From Oscillospiraceae bacterium (lineage in GTDB: Bacteria; Bacillota; Clostridia; Oscillospirales; Oscillospiraceae): DNA of 40,320 nt. The position numbers were made by a program, and so were the translations under genes. Positions 1-8,060 of this stretch are shown here, in pieces (position 1 is the stretch's first letter; each line of letters opens with the position of its first letter). The stretch spans positions 1 to 40,320 of the forward strand of contig JAISKH010000021.1 in NCBI GenBank assembly GCA_031261325.1. The letters are read 5' to 3'. Under the pieces are notes generated by a model. The model saw only the letters and a list, made by a program, of their open reading frames with translations. It did not search any database and had not been told where the DNA came from.

Positions 1-162
1 TTCTTAAGGGGGCGGCAGCCCCCTTAAGCGCTCTTTCCCCCCTTTCTTGCGTAAGAAAGGGGGCGCCGTCCGCGTAGGACACGGAACTCGCCCGCGCCGA
101 CGCGCGAAACGTCCTTTTAGGCAGGCGAGTGCAACGCGCACAAGTGCCGCGCGGCGGGGACG
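1..162 (+). repeat. Structured intergenic repeat, copy 1 (left edge may be outside window)
   Basis: Three hairpins follow each other. Hairpin A (about 3-28) pairs CTTAAGGGGGC with GCCCCCTTAAG. A linker GCGCTCTTTC follows. Hairpin B (about 36-62) pairs CCCCCTTTCTT with AAGAAAGGGGG around GCGT. Hairpin C (about 67-80) pairs GTCC with GGAC around GCGTA. The unit ends at 146-162 with a variant of the GC-rich 17-mer that bounds the copy at 3035-3329. Related copies lie at 3035-3329 (same orientation) and 19691-19948 (opposite). No ORF is supported here. The origin of the element is unknown. Confidence 0.7.
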
Positions 163-176
163 CAGGGAATAATGTG

Positions 177-205
177 TTGATTTTTCAATACCATTGTGCT
201 ACAAT
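177..205 (+). promoter_or_regulatory. Sigma-A-type promoter for the DMT transporter gene
   Basis: TTGATT at 177-182 and TACAAT at 200-205 are separated by 17 bp. The start codon at 250 lies about 45 bp downstream, a normal leader length. Confidence 0.6.
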
Positions 206-249
206 AACCCTCAAGCATCAAAAATCGACAAAAAACATTGGAGAACCCT

Positions 250-1149
250 GTGGAAAACACACGAAAAAAGCTCCTGTTGTCAAAGGCGACACTACTGCTG
301 ACGGCAATCATTTGGGGCGGCGGCTTCATCTTCTCGCAAATCGCGCTCGACGCGGGGCTGGGACCCGCCGCGGTGCTCCTCGGCAAGTTCGGCATCGCCG
401 CCGTGCTGTTCGCCGCAATCTACGGCAGGCGCGTTCTCCGGAAAATCACGCGGCGCGACATTGCGCGCGGCATACCCGTCGGGCTGCTCCTCGCCGGCGG
501 CTTCTTCGCCCAGACCTACGGGCTTAAGTACTCGTCGCCGTCAAACAACGCGCTGATAACGGCTGCATACGTCGTCATAACGCCGTTTCTGTGGCGCGTC
601 GTCAATCGCAAAAAGCCGCGCGCGGTGATTTACGCCGCGTCGGTGCTGTGTCTAATCGGCGTCGCCGTATTAAGCGTAAATTTCGCGGGCGGTATCCACC
701 TCGCGTTGGGCGACATGCTGACGCTGCTGTGCGCGTTCCTGTTCGCGGGGCAAATCGTCGCGACGGAGACAGCCGTCAGCCACATGGACACAACCGTCCT
801 GCTTTTTATCCAATTCATTACGGCGGCAGTCTGCGCGCTCATTGCGTTCCTCATAACCGAGCGCGACTTCACGCCGTTCCTAAACCCGCGCGGACTCGGC
901 GCGCTGCTGTTCCTCGGCGTGCTGTCAACGGGGTTGTGCTACTTCATGCAGACCGCCGCGCAGCGTTACGTCCCGTCGTCCTCGGCGGCAATGCTGCTCT
1001 CAACCGAGTCGCTGTTCGGCGCGGCGTTCTCCGTCGCGTTCGGGTATGACGCGATGTCGCTCCGCCTGATTGTCGGCGCGGTGCTCGTGCTCACATCCGT
1101 CGCGCTGCCCGACATGCTCCGCGACAGAAGCAAAATGACGCGCGAATAA
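250..1149 (+). CDS. DMT-superfamily (EamA-type) transporter
   Basis: This is an integral membrane protein of 299 residues, the usual length for the drug/metabolite transporter superfamily, with about ten hydrophobic helices arranged as two EamA repeats. The first repeat opens with the family-typical LTAIIWGGGFIFSQ near the N-terminus and continues with YGLKYSSPSNNALITA. The second repeat contains LSTGLCYFMQTAAQRYVPSS and ends with a short basic tail. Members export amino acids, metabolites or drugs; the substrate cannot be told from the sequence. I chose the GTG at 250 because GGAGA lies five bases before it; an in-frame TTG at 238 has no suitable ribosome binding site. It follows its own promoter and appears monocistronic. 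Confidence 0.9.
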   Translation: MENTRKKLLLSKATLLLTAIIWGGGFIFSQIALDAGLGPAAVLLGKFGIAAVLFAAIYGRRVLRKITRRDIARGIPVGLLLAGGFFAQTYGLKYSSPSNNALITAAYVVITPFLWRVVNRKKPRAVIYAASVLCLIGVAVLSVNFAGGIHLALGDMLTLLCAFLFAGQIVATETAVSHMDTTVLLFIQFITAAVCALIAFLITERDFTPFLNPRGLGALLFLGVLSTGLCYFMQTAAQRYVPSSSAAMLLSTESLFGAAFSVAFGYDAMSLRLIVGAVLVLTSVALPDMLRDRSKMTRE

Positions 1150-1233
1150 AATGACACGCAATTAGAGTATTCAAAACGGGCGACAGCTCGCGGAGAAAAT
1201 AAACCAAAGACAATTAAAGGTGGAGGCAAAAGT

Positions 1234-2121
1234 ATGAAAAAAGCAATGAAGTTCGCAACGCTCCTGTTGGCAATGCTCCTCGCCGTCGCGCTCATGGCAT
1301 CGTGCGCGTCAACCCCCGCGTCGCCGTCGCAGGCACCCGCTACCGAATCCCAAGCGCCCGGCGCCGCGCCGTCGGAACCCGCCGCAACAAAGCAAATCCT
1401 GCGCGTCGGCATGGAGTGCGCTTACGCGCCCTATAACTGGTCGCAGGTCGCCGCTTCGGACTACACAGTCGCCCTGTCGGACGGCATGTATGCCGACGGC
1501 TACGACGTGCAGATAGCAAAGCTCATAGCGGACGGACTCGGCATGGAGCTTGAGGTCGTCAAGTCCGACTGGGACGGACTGCCGCCCAGCCTCACCTCCG
1601 GCAAAATTGACCTCATCATCGCGGGCATGACCGACACGGCGGAACGCCGCGAAACGATTGACTTCACAGACGTTTACTGGTCGAGCGAAATGCATCTCGT
1701 CGTCCTCAAAAACGGCGCGTTCGCCGCCGCGACGAGCCTGAACGACTTCGCGGGCGCGAAGATTACGGGTCAGCTCGGCACGATTCACTACGACCTCATT
1801 GACCAAATACCCGCCGTGCTCAAGCAGGACGCAATGGCGGACTTCCCGACAATGCTGATGGCGCTCGCCTCCGGCAAGGTTGACGCGTATGTGTCCGAGT
1901 GGCCGGCGGCAATCTCCGCGCAAAAGGCGAACTCCGACGTGACGTTCATCGACTTTGCGGACGGCGACGGCTTCTCCGAGGACGTGACCGTCTCCATAGG
2001 CATCGCGAAAGGCTCGGACGACCTGAAAGCGCAAATCGACGGCATACTCGCGGGCATCACCGCGGAGCAGCGTCAGTCTCTGATGGAGGGCGCGCTCGAG
2101 CGTCAGCCCCTCAGCGAGTAA
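1234..2121 (+). CDS. Amino-acid ABC transporter substrate-binding lipoprotein
   Basis: The 295-residue protein begins with a lipoprotein signal (hydrophobic stretch, then LMASC with Cys24 as the lipidation site) and a Ser/Pro/Ala-rich linker. The rest is a family 3 solute-binding fold: LRVGMECAYAPYNW near the start, GYDVQIAKLIADGLGMELE, DLIIAGMTDTAERRETIDF, and the hinge region GKITGQLGT-like segment. It captures a polar amino acid outside the membrane and hands it to the permease encoded next. GGTGGAGG sits seven or eight bases before the ATG. The following genes are a family-matched permease and ATPase, so this is an importer operon; the exact ligand is not readable. Confidence 0.93.
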   Translation: MKKAMKFATLLLAMLLAVALMASCASTPASPSQAPATESQAPGAAPSEPAATKQILRVGMECAYAPYNWSQVAASDYTVALSDGMYADGYDVQIAKLIADGLGMELEVVKSDWDGLPPSLTSGKIDLIIAGMTDTAERRETIDFTDVYWSSEMHLVVLKNGAFAAATSLNDFAGAKITGQLGTIHYDLIDQIPAVLKQDAMADFPTMLMALASGKVDAYVSEWPAAISAQKANSDVTFIDFADGDGFSEDVTVSIGIAKGSDDLKAQIDGILAGITAEQRQSLMEGALERQPLSE

Positions 2122-2144
2122 GCGCGAATAAGCATGACTGAAAA

Positions 2145-2181
2145 TTCCACGGCGGCGGCAAGGCAAGCCGTCGCCGTGGAA
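2145..2181 (+). other. Intercistronic hairpin between binding protein and permease genes
   Basis: TTCCACGGCGGCGGC at 2145-2159 pairs with GCCGTCGCCGTGGAA at 2167-2181 with one mismatch around a 7-base loop. There is no following T-run, so it is more likely an mRNA-stabilising or partial-termination structure. This is the usual place for such hairpins, where they raise binding-protein levels over membrane subunits. Confidence 0.6.
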
Positions 2182-2201
2182 TCAAATGGGGAGATGGTGC
2201 T

Positions 2202-3020
2202 GTGGAGGGGAAGTTAGCCGAAATGATGCGCTGGATTGTACGGCTCATCGTCGAATACTGGCCGCAATTCTTAAAGGGCACGGGTATGACCGTGCTGCTT
2301 GCCGTTGTCGGGACAATCGCGGGATTCATCATCGGGCTTGTAATCGGCGTACTGCGCACGATACCGAAATCCGTCGGCGGGCACAGCGCGCTCTCGCCGC
2401 GCAACGTACTCCTAAAGGTCGTAAACGCCATAACCGCGATATACACCGAGGTTCTGCGCGGCACGCCCATGATGGTACAGGCAATGCTCATATATTACGG
2501 CTTGACCGAGTTCGCGAATATCGACATAGCCGCACTCCCCGCCGGAATCATCGTAATAACGCTGAACACAGGCGCGTACATGGCGGAAATCGTGCGCGGC
2601 GGCATACAGTCAATTGCGGAGGGGCAGACCGAAGCGGCAAAGGCAATCGGCATGAACCACTGGAAAACCATGCTCCATGTCGTTCTCCCGCAAGCAATCC
2701 GCAATATTATCCCCGCAATGGGCAACGAATTTATCGTAAACCTCAAAGACTCGTCGGTGCTGAACGTCATTCAAGTCGCGGAGCTGTTCTACGCCACAAA
2801 AGTAATTCGCGGCGTGTACTACCGCACGTACGAGCCGTTCCTAATCGCCGCCGCAATCTACCTGCTGCTCACGTTGCTCGCCTCCCGTCTGCTGCGCATA
2901 CTGGAAAAGCACCTGGACGGACCGCGCGAATACGTGCTCGTAGAAAAAGGCGAAGCAATCTTCGCCAAAGCGCACAGCGTCCGCCCCAACGCCGCCCGCT
3001 GGCTCCGCCCAAGGAAATAA
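2202..3020 (+). CDS. Amino-acid ABC transporter permease (HisM/GlnP family)
   Basis: A 272-residue membrane protein of the polar amino-acid permease family. Several membrane helices are visible (for example GTGMTVLLAVVGTIAGFIIGLVIG at about residues 27-50). The family markers are EVLRGTPMMVQAMLIYYG, TLNTGAYMAEIVRGGIQSI and the EAA loop GQTEAAKAIGMNHWKTMLHVVLPQAIRNIIP, which contacts the ATPase. It forms the transmembrane channel for the substrate delivered by the preceding lipoprotein. GTG at 2202 is preceded by GGGGAG at eight bases; an ATG at 2223 is the alternative. The next operon gene (ATPase) is 350 bp away because a repeat unit lies between them. Confidence 0.93.
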   Translation: MEGKLAEMMRWIVRLIVEYWPQFLKGTGMTVLLAVVGTIAGFIIGLVIGVLRTIPKSVGGHSALSPRNVLLKVVNAITAIYTEVLRGTPMMVQAMLIYYGLTEFANIDIAALPAGIIVITLNTGAYMAEIVRGGIQSIAEGQTEAAKAIGMNHWKTMLHVVLPQAIRNIIPAMGNEFIVNLKDSSVLNVIQVAELFYATKVIRGVYYRTYEPFLIAAAIYLLLTLLASRLLRILEKHLDGPREYVLVEKGEAIFAKAHSVRPNAARWLRPRK

Positions 3021-3034
3021 TTACATTATTCCCC

Positions 3035-3329
3035 CGTCCCGCCGCGCGGCGTGCCCCAAAGGACATGTGCATTGCAAAATAATCAACTTCGCGAAAGCGA
3101 GCTTGCACCCGAGCGCAAACCTTTATCACGTAATGAGCGTTAACATTTGCGATAGCGTCACAACGCCCATGTGCGCTGAGATGGGGTATTTTTATGGGGC
3201 ACAGCCCATAAAACGCTCTTTCCCCCCTTTCTTGCGTAAGAAAGGGGGTGCCGCCCGCATAGGGCACGTTCTTCAATGAACAATTGACAATTGACAATGA
3301 ACAATTGGGGAGCGCCGCGCGGCGGGACG
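3035..3329. repeat. MITE-like unit bounded by inverted 17-mers, containing structured repeat copy 2
   Basis: The 17-mer CGTCCCGCCGCGCGGCG is present at 3035-3051 and its exact reverse complement at 3313-3329. Between them, in the same orientation as copy 1, lie hairpin A (TTTTATGGG with CCCATAAAA, about 3190-3213), the linker CGCTCTTTC, hairpin B (about 3221-3247) and hairpin C (GCCC with GGGC around GCATA). Positions 3214-3267 match 29-82 at 50 of 54 bases. The unit fills most of the 350-bp gap between permease and ATPase genes and encodes no convincing protein, so it may be a non-autonomous mobile element inserted into the operon. Confidence 0.65.
3275..3310. repeat. Short tandem AT-rich repeat (ACAATTG family)
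   Basis: Iterated copies of ACAATTG-like heptamers (GAACAATTGACAATTGAC, then ATGAACAATTGG) lie inside the 295-bp unit. A related run is at 27381-27410. When translated, such runs give NEQLTIDN-type strings, which I recall as a common artefact in clostridial ORFs. Confidence 0.7.
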
Positions 3330-3370
3330 ATGGAATATGGTGCGGCGCAAACGCCGCAAGGAGGAAATTT

Positions 3371-4105
3371 ATGCCCGATGTAATACAAGTGCGCAACTTG
3401 CGCAAATCGTTCGGCAGCAACGAAATACTAAAGGGCATCGACCTCTCGGTCGGCGCGGGCGAGGTCGTGTCCGTAATCGGCTCGTCAGGCTCCGGCAAAT
3501 CGACGTTCCTGCGCTGCATTAACCTGCTAGAGTGGCCGACAGGCGGCGAAATACTCTTCAAGGGCGAGTCAGTCACGCGTCGCGGCTTCAAAATCCCCCA
3601 ATACCGCGAAAAAGTCGGCATGGTGTTCCAACAATTCAACCTGTTCGCCAACATGGACGTGCTGCATAACTGCATGGTCGGCTCCACCAAGGTTGCGGGA
3701 ATGCCAAAGGCAAAGGCGCACAAGCTCGCGCTCGAATGCCTTGAAAAAGTCGGCATGGCGCAGTTTATCAACGCGAAGCCGCGTCAGCTCTCCGGCGGGC
3801 AGCAGCAGCGCGTCGCAATAGCCCGCGCGCTGTGCATGGAACCGGACGCGCTCCTGTTCGACGAACCGACCTCCGCGCTAGACCCCGAAATGGTGGGCGA
3901 CGTGCTTGAGGTTATCTCGCAGCTCGCGCACACGGGGCTTACGATGCTCGTAGTAACGCACGAAATGGCGTTCGCACGCGACGTATCCGACCGCGTGGTG
4001 TTCATGGACGGCGGCGTAATCGCGGAGCACGGCAAGCCCGAGGACGTGTTCACGAACCCGAAAAGCGACCGCTTGCGAGAATTTTTGACAAGATTTATCG
4101 GCTGA
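3371..4105 (+). CDS. Amino-acid ABC transporter ATP-binding protein
   Basis: A 244-residue ABC ATPase of the polar amino-acid uptake family. Walker A is GSSGSGKST (37-45), the Q-loop is in [13 protein letters not shown], the signature is [15 protein letters not shown], Walker B is [14 protein letters not shown], and the switch histidine is in VVTHEMAFA. It powers import through the upstream permease. The start at 3371 has GGAGG nine bases upstream (AAGGAGGAAATTT); an upstream extension would translate repeat DNA and is rejected. The family match to the two preceding genes says they form one transporter despite the intervening repeat. A rho-independent terminator follows. Confidence 0.95.
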   Translation: MPDVIQVRNLRKSFGSNEILKGIDLSVGAGEVVSVIGSSGSGKSTFLRCINLLEWPTGGEILFKGESVTRRGFKIPQYREKVGMVFQQFNLFANMDVLHNCMVGSTKVAGMPKAKAHKLALECLEKVGMAQFINAKPRQLSGGQQQRVAIARALCMEPDALLFDEPTSALDPEMVGDVLEVISQLAHTGLTMLVVTHEMAFARDVSDRVVFMDGGVIAEHGKPEDVFTNPKSDRLREFLTRFIG

Positions 4106-4120
4106 TATAACTGAAAATTA

Positions 4121-4159
4121 AGTCCCGCGCCCCACTTTTGTGCCGCGCGGGGCTTTTTT
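4121..4159 (+). terminator. Terminator of the amino-acid ABC operon
   Basis: AGTCCCGCGC at 4121-4130 pairs with GCGCGGGGCT at 4145-4154 (one G-T pair), followed by six T residues. It lies 16 bp after the ATPase stop codon. Confidence 0.8.
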
Positions 4160-4214
4160 CGCGCCCGTTTTCCACATTGCGCGCAAACCGCGAAAGCACG
4201 CCGCAAATTGCCAC

Positions 4215-4242
4215 TTGCTTTTCACGGCGGATATTGTACAAT
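4215..4242 (+). promoter_or_regulatory. Probable promoter of the efflux operon
   Basis: TTGCTT at 4215-4220 and TACAAT at 4237-4242 are 16 bp apart. About 140 bp of AT-rich leader separate it from the adaptor gene at 4392. Apart from the terminator and this promoter, I saw nothing else in the 4106-4391 gap. Confidence 0.45.
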
Positions 4243-4391
4243 ATTATTAAGGAAAAATTTATAATAGAAAATATGCATTTTACCGCATATTTCTCGTGTT
4301 TTGCGGAACAAATCGCGCTAAAATAAGTCTAACAAGCATAAATGGAAAAATTACGGCGGCGCGAATCGCGCGGCTTAACAGGGGGTAAACC

Positions 4392-6113
4392 ATGGCAGTC
4401 ACCACAGAAAATCCGCTCGCGGAGGAAGTTGAAATCGGCGCAACGCCAACCGAAACGTCGGACAAGCCCGAGCGTCGCCGCAAACCAAAAAAACCCAAAA
4501 AACAGCGCAAGGCGCTCAAGCGCGTCATAGTCGCGCTCATAATCGCGGCAATTCTCGGCGGCATAGGTTACGTACTGTACACGCTGTTCCGCGAGCAGAC
4601 GCAGACAATGGTGCCGCTGACGGACTTCGTGTATCGCGGCTCAATCCGCAGCATGGTAATGGGCGGCGGCGTAACAAAGGCGAAGAACTCCGCAACCGTC
4701 GTCCTGCCCGCGGGCGGCGATGTGCTGGAGATATTCGTCGCCGAGGGCGATACTGTGCAGGCGGGTGACCCGCTCTACATCATCGACTCCGCCGACGCGC
4801 AAAAGGCGGTGGACGACGCGCAAAAAGCCGTGGACGACGTGAACAAGCAAATCGCCGCCATCTACGACTCATATAAAGACCTAATAACATACGCCCCGTT
4901 TTCAGGCAAACTGACCGATACGGTTCGCCTAACGGAGGGCGACACGGTGTCAGGCGGCACGAAACTCGCGACGCTGGTGGACGACTCCATAATGCTCGTC
5001 ACGCTGTATTTCAGTTACGCCTACGAGAATGACCTCTACATAAACCAACCGGCGGCAATCTCCATACCCGCGACAATGAGCGAGCTGCGCGGGCAGGTGC
5101 GCGAGATTAACCTTGTCCGCAAAATCACCCCCGAAGGCTCAATCCTGTTCCAAGCCGTGCTCGAGGTTCCGAACCCGGGCGCGCTCGTCTCCGAAATGCT
5201 CGCTTCCGCAACGCTGAAAACAAAGGACGGCGAGGACATCTACCCCTACGAGCCCGGCAAGCTTGAGAGCAACCGCAAGTCAGACGTACTCGCCAAGGTC
5301 ACGGGCAGCGTCATAGAGCAGCACTTAATGGACTACGCCGACGTACAAGAGGGCGCGCTGCTGCTCTCACTAAGCGGCGACAATAACGACGACAAGCTGG
5401 AAGCCCTGCAAAGACAGTTAGAAGCCGCGCTCGAGCAGCTCAACAAGGCGCAGAACAATCTCGGCAACTTCAACGCCGTAGCCCCGATAGGCGGCACGGT
5501 AATGTCCTGCTCACTCACGGCGGGGGAACACGCCGAAGCCGGTCGCACCGCCGTCACAATCTCCGACACGTCCGTCATGCTCGTTGACGCGCGCATCGAC
5601 GAGATGAACGTAACATACGTAAAGACGGGCATGACGACGGAAATCACCCAATGGGGGCGCGAGGGGCAGTTGATGTTCACGGGCGTAATCGACACCGTAA
5701 GCCTTGAGGGTACATATGAAAACGGCATATCCGTATTCCCCGCCGTAATCCGCGTGGACAACCCCGACGGCACGCTGATGCCGGGAATGTACGTTGACTA
5801 CAGTCTCGTCGCCTCACAGGCGGAGGACTGCCTGATAGTGCCCATGGAAGCCGTGAAGTACACCGAGGGCGGCACCTGCCTGTTCATCAGGGCGGACACG
5901 CGCCCCGAAAACGCGCTCACGGACGACGTGCAGGGGCTGGAAGTGCCGCAGGGATTCTACGCCGTACCCGTCACGATAGGTCTGTCCGACAACTCGCAGG
6001 TTCAGATTGTGGACGGCGTTGAAGAGGGCACCGAGGTGTTCCGCCAAATGGTCGCAAGCGAGGACGGCATGAGCAACGGCGGTATCAGCGTCGGTCGCGC
6101 GATGAAAGGTTAG
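4392..6113 (+). CDS. Efflux periplasmic-adaptor-like (HlyD/MacA family) subunit, extended
   Basis: A 573-residue membrane-fusion-type protein. About 35 charged cytoplasmic residues (Lys/Pro/Arg-rich) precede one transmembrane helix (RVIVALIIAAILGGIGYVLY). The outside part has a first lipoyl-like module (LPAGGDVLEIFVAEGDTVQ), a short coiled coil (residues about 135-155), the returning lipoyl half (APFSGKLTDTVRLTEGDTVS), and then a second similar set: VTGSVIEQHLMDYADVQEG, a coiled coil (LEALQRQLEAALEQLNKAQ), APIGGTVMSCSLTAGEHAE and beta-barrel segments. Typical MacA proteins are about 370-400 residues, so this one appears to carry a duplicated module. It would couple the MacB-like ABC pair encoded directly downstream (3-bp gap). 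ATG at 4392 follows GGGGGT. Substrate unknown. Confidence 0.85.
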   Translation: MAVTTENPLAEEVEIGATPTETSDKPERRRKPKKPKKQRKALKRVIVALIIAAILGGIGYVLYTLFREQTQTMVPLTDFVYRGSIRSMVMGGGVTKAKNSATVVLPAGGDVLEIFVAEGDTVQAGDPLYIIDSADAQKAVDDAQKAVDDVNKQIAAIYDSYKDLITYAPFSGKLTDTVRLTEGDTVSGGTKLATLVDDSIMLVTLYFSYAYENDLYINQPAAISIPATMSELRGQVREINLVRKITPEGSILFQAVLEVPNPGALVSEMLASATLKTKDGEDIYPYEPGKLESNRKSDVLAKVTGSVIEQHLMDYADVQEGALLLSLSGDNNDDKLEALQRQLEAALEQLNKAQNNLGNFNAVAPIGGTVMSCSLTAGEHAEAGRTAVTISDTSVMLVDARIDEMNVTYVKTGMTTEITQWGREGQLMFTGVIDTVSLEGTYENGISVFPAVIRVDNPDGTLMPGMYVDYSLVASQAEDCLIVPMEAVKYTEGGTCLFIRADTRPENALTDDVQGLEVPQGFYAVPVTIGLSDNSQVQIVDGVEEGTEVFRQMVASEDGMSNGGISVGRAMKG

Positions 6114-6115
6114 CC

Positions 6116-6817
6116 ATGAAGCTGCTCCACCTAACCGACGTATATAAAATCTATCAAGAGGGGCAGGAGAACGAAGTGCGCGCCCTGAACGGCGTGTCGC
6201 TCGACATTGCCCGCGGCGAGTTCGTCAGCATAATCGGCGCGTCAGGCTCCGGCAAGTCCACGCTGATGAACATTCTCGGCTGTCTCGACGTTCCAACCTA
6301 CGGCGAGTACTATCTTGACGGACAGCTCGTCAGCGAACTGCCCGACCGCCGCCTGTCCAAGATACGCAATCTAGAGGTCGGGTTTATCTTTCAGGGGTTC
6401 AATCTCATAGAATCCCTGACCGCAATAGAAAACGTTGAGCTGCCGCTCGTGTATCAGGGCGTTTCCGCGCGCCGCCGCCGCGAAATGGCGGAGGACGCGC
6501 TGGAGCGCGTGGGGCTTGCCGACCGCGCGAAGCACCACCCGTCCGAAATGTCCGGCGGGCAGCAGCAGCGCGTCGCAATCGCCCGCGCCATATCGACCCG
6601 CGCGCCGATACTCATGGCGGACGAGCCGACGGGCGCGCTCGACTCCCGCACGGGCGAGCACGTGCTGGAAATACTGCACGGACTGCACGACGGCGGCACG
6701 ACGGTAATACTGATAACACACAACAACGAGCTTGCGGAAACGGCGGAGCGCGTGATACGCGTCTCGGACGGCAAAATAGTGCAGGACGGCAAAACGGCGG
6801 CGGAGGTGACGCGGTGA
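6116..6817 (+). CDS. MacB/LolD-type ABC transporter ATP-binding protein
   Basis: A 233-residue ATPase of the MacB/LolD group. Walker A is GASGSGKST (41-49), followed by the group-typical LMNILGCLDVPTYGEYY. The Q-loop is in GFIFQGFNLIESLTAIENVELPL, the signature is [15 protein letters not shown], Walker B is ILMADEPTGALDSRTG, and the H-loop is LITHNNELA. It energises the permease encoded next. Its stop overlaps the permease start by four bases (GTGA), and the adaptor gene ends 2 bp before its ATG, so all three are translationally coupled. The class transports peptides, antimicrobials or lipoprotein-like molecules outward; which one applies here is not visible. Confidence 0.95.
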   Translation: MKLLHLTDVYKIYQEGQENEVRALNGVSLDIARGEFVSIIGASGSGKSTLMNILGCLDVPTYGEYYLDGQLVSELPDRRLSKIRNLEVGFIFQGFNLIESLTAIENVELPLVYQGVSARRRREMAEDALERVGLADRAKHHPSEMSGGQQQRVAIARAISTRAPILMADEPTGALDSRTGEHVLEILHGLHDGGTTVILITHNNELAETAERVIRVSDGKIVQDGKTAAEVTR

Positions 6818-8016
6818 ACATTCGGCAGAGCTTCAAAATGGCGCTCAAGTCCATCTGGTCGAACAAGGTTCGCTCCGCCCTGACGATGCTCGGAATTATA
6901 ATCGGCGTCGCGGCGGTCATCATTCTCGTCTCCGTCGTGCGCGGGCAAAACATCAAGATGAAAGAGTACTACGAGAGCATGGGCACGAACAAGGTGAACA
7001 TATCCGCCTATGTCTGGAACGGCAAGGACGTGTCGCAGCAGCTCTACGACTTCTGCCTTGAGCAGAGCGACATAGTTGTGGGCGTTACGCCCAACATGTC
7101 CACATGGGGCGATATAAAGTACCGCGCGACAAACACTAGCGCGCACCCCACCTACGGCTCCCCGCAGGTCTATTACGGCAGCGACAGGTACTCGCAATGC
7201 AACAATTACACGCTTGAGCGCGGACGCGATATTTCGTTCCTTGACGTGAAAACCTACAACCAAGTCATCGTCATCGGCTCAAAATTGAGCGAATACCTGT
7301 TCCAATACAAGAACCCGATAGGCGAGAAAATCTCCCTGCGCGGGTACACGTTTGAGGTTGTCGGCGTGTACAAGGCGAAGGATACGGGCATGAACGAATA
7401 CTGGTCGCTGGACTACATGGCGGTCATACCGTACACCATGAGCCGCCTGCTCGATAAAACGACGCAAATCACCGAGTTCACGGCAAAGATAAAGAACGCC
7501 GAAAGCGTAAACACGGCAATCACGCGTCTTAACGACTTCCTAGCGAAAAAAGTGCCCGAAAACTCGGGGTATTTCTACGTCTATTCCGAGAACCAATGGC
7601 TCGAGCAATCGGACGAGCAGAATAAGCTCATGAGCAACGTCCTCGGCGGAATTGCGGCAATCTCGCTCCTCGTCGGCGGCATAGGCATCATGAATATCAT
7701 GCTCGTAACCGTGCGGGAGCGCACGCGCGAGATAGGCATACGCAAAGCAATAGGCGGCAGCCGACGCACAATCCTGATACAGTTCCTCATAGAAGCGGCG
7801 GTCGTCTGCGGCGTCGGCGGCGTACTCGGCATCTTAGTCGGCGGGTTGGGCACCGTTATCGCCGGCAAAAAGATACTCGACATTTTGGTGTTCCCGAGCA
7901 TGGGCATGACGGTCGGCGCGTTCGCGTTCTCCGTCGCGCTCGGCATAACGTTCGGCATGTACCCCGCCGTAAAAGCGTCAGGCTTGCAACCCGTAGAAGC
8001 GCTTCGAGCCGAATAA
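6814..8016 (+). CDS. MacB-type ABC transporter permease (FtsX-like)
   Basis: A 400-residue permease. The N-terminal MacB core begins SFKMALKSIWSNKVRSALTMLGIIIGVAAVIILVSV, which is the first helix and its amphipathic lead-in. A large extracytoplasmic domain (about 50-270) follows. The C-terminal FtsX domain has three helices: SLLVGGIGIMNIMLVTV, then AAVVCGVGGVLGILVGG, then AFAFSVALGITFGMYPA. The coupling motif RTREIGIRKAIGGSR and the C-terminal ASGLQPVEALRAE are family hallmarks. GTG at 6814 overlaps the ATPase stop. Together with the adaptor it forms a mechanotransmission-type exporter in the single membrane of a Firmicute. Confidence 0.95.
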   Translation: MNIRQSFKMALKSIWSNKVRSALTMLGIIIGVAAVIILVSVVRGQNIKMKEYYESMGTNKVNISAYVWNGKDVSQQLYDFCLEQSDIVVGVTPNMSTWGDIKYRATNTSAHPTYGSPQVYYGSDRYSQCNNYTLERGRDISFLDVKTYNQVIVIGSKLSEYLFQYKNPIGEKISLRGYTFEVVGVYKAKDTGMNEYWSLDYMAVIPYTMSRLLDKTTQITEFTAKIKNAESVNTAITRLNDFLAKKVPENSGYFYVYSENQWLEQSDEQNKLMSNVLGGIAAISLLVGGIGIMNIMLVTVRERTREIGIRKAIGGSRRTILIQFLIEAAVVCGVGGVLGILVGGLGTVIAGKKILDILVFPSMGMTVGAFAFSVALGITFGMYPAVKASGLQPVEALRAE

Positions 8017-8060
8017 ACCGCGCAGTCAGCGCACTCAAGTACAGTTAAGGGAGAATGATT

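Noticed and set aside
1309-2166. Long minus-strand ORF opposite the binding-protein gene
   Set aside because: Its translation is Arg/Val/His-rich with no family motif; the plus-strand lipoprotein explains the region fully. It arises from GC-rich codon use.
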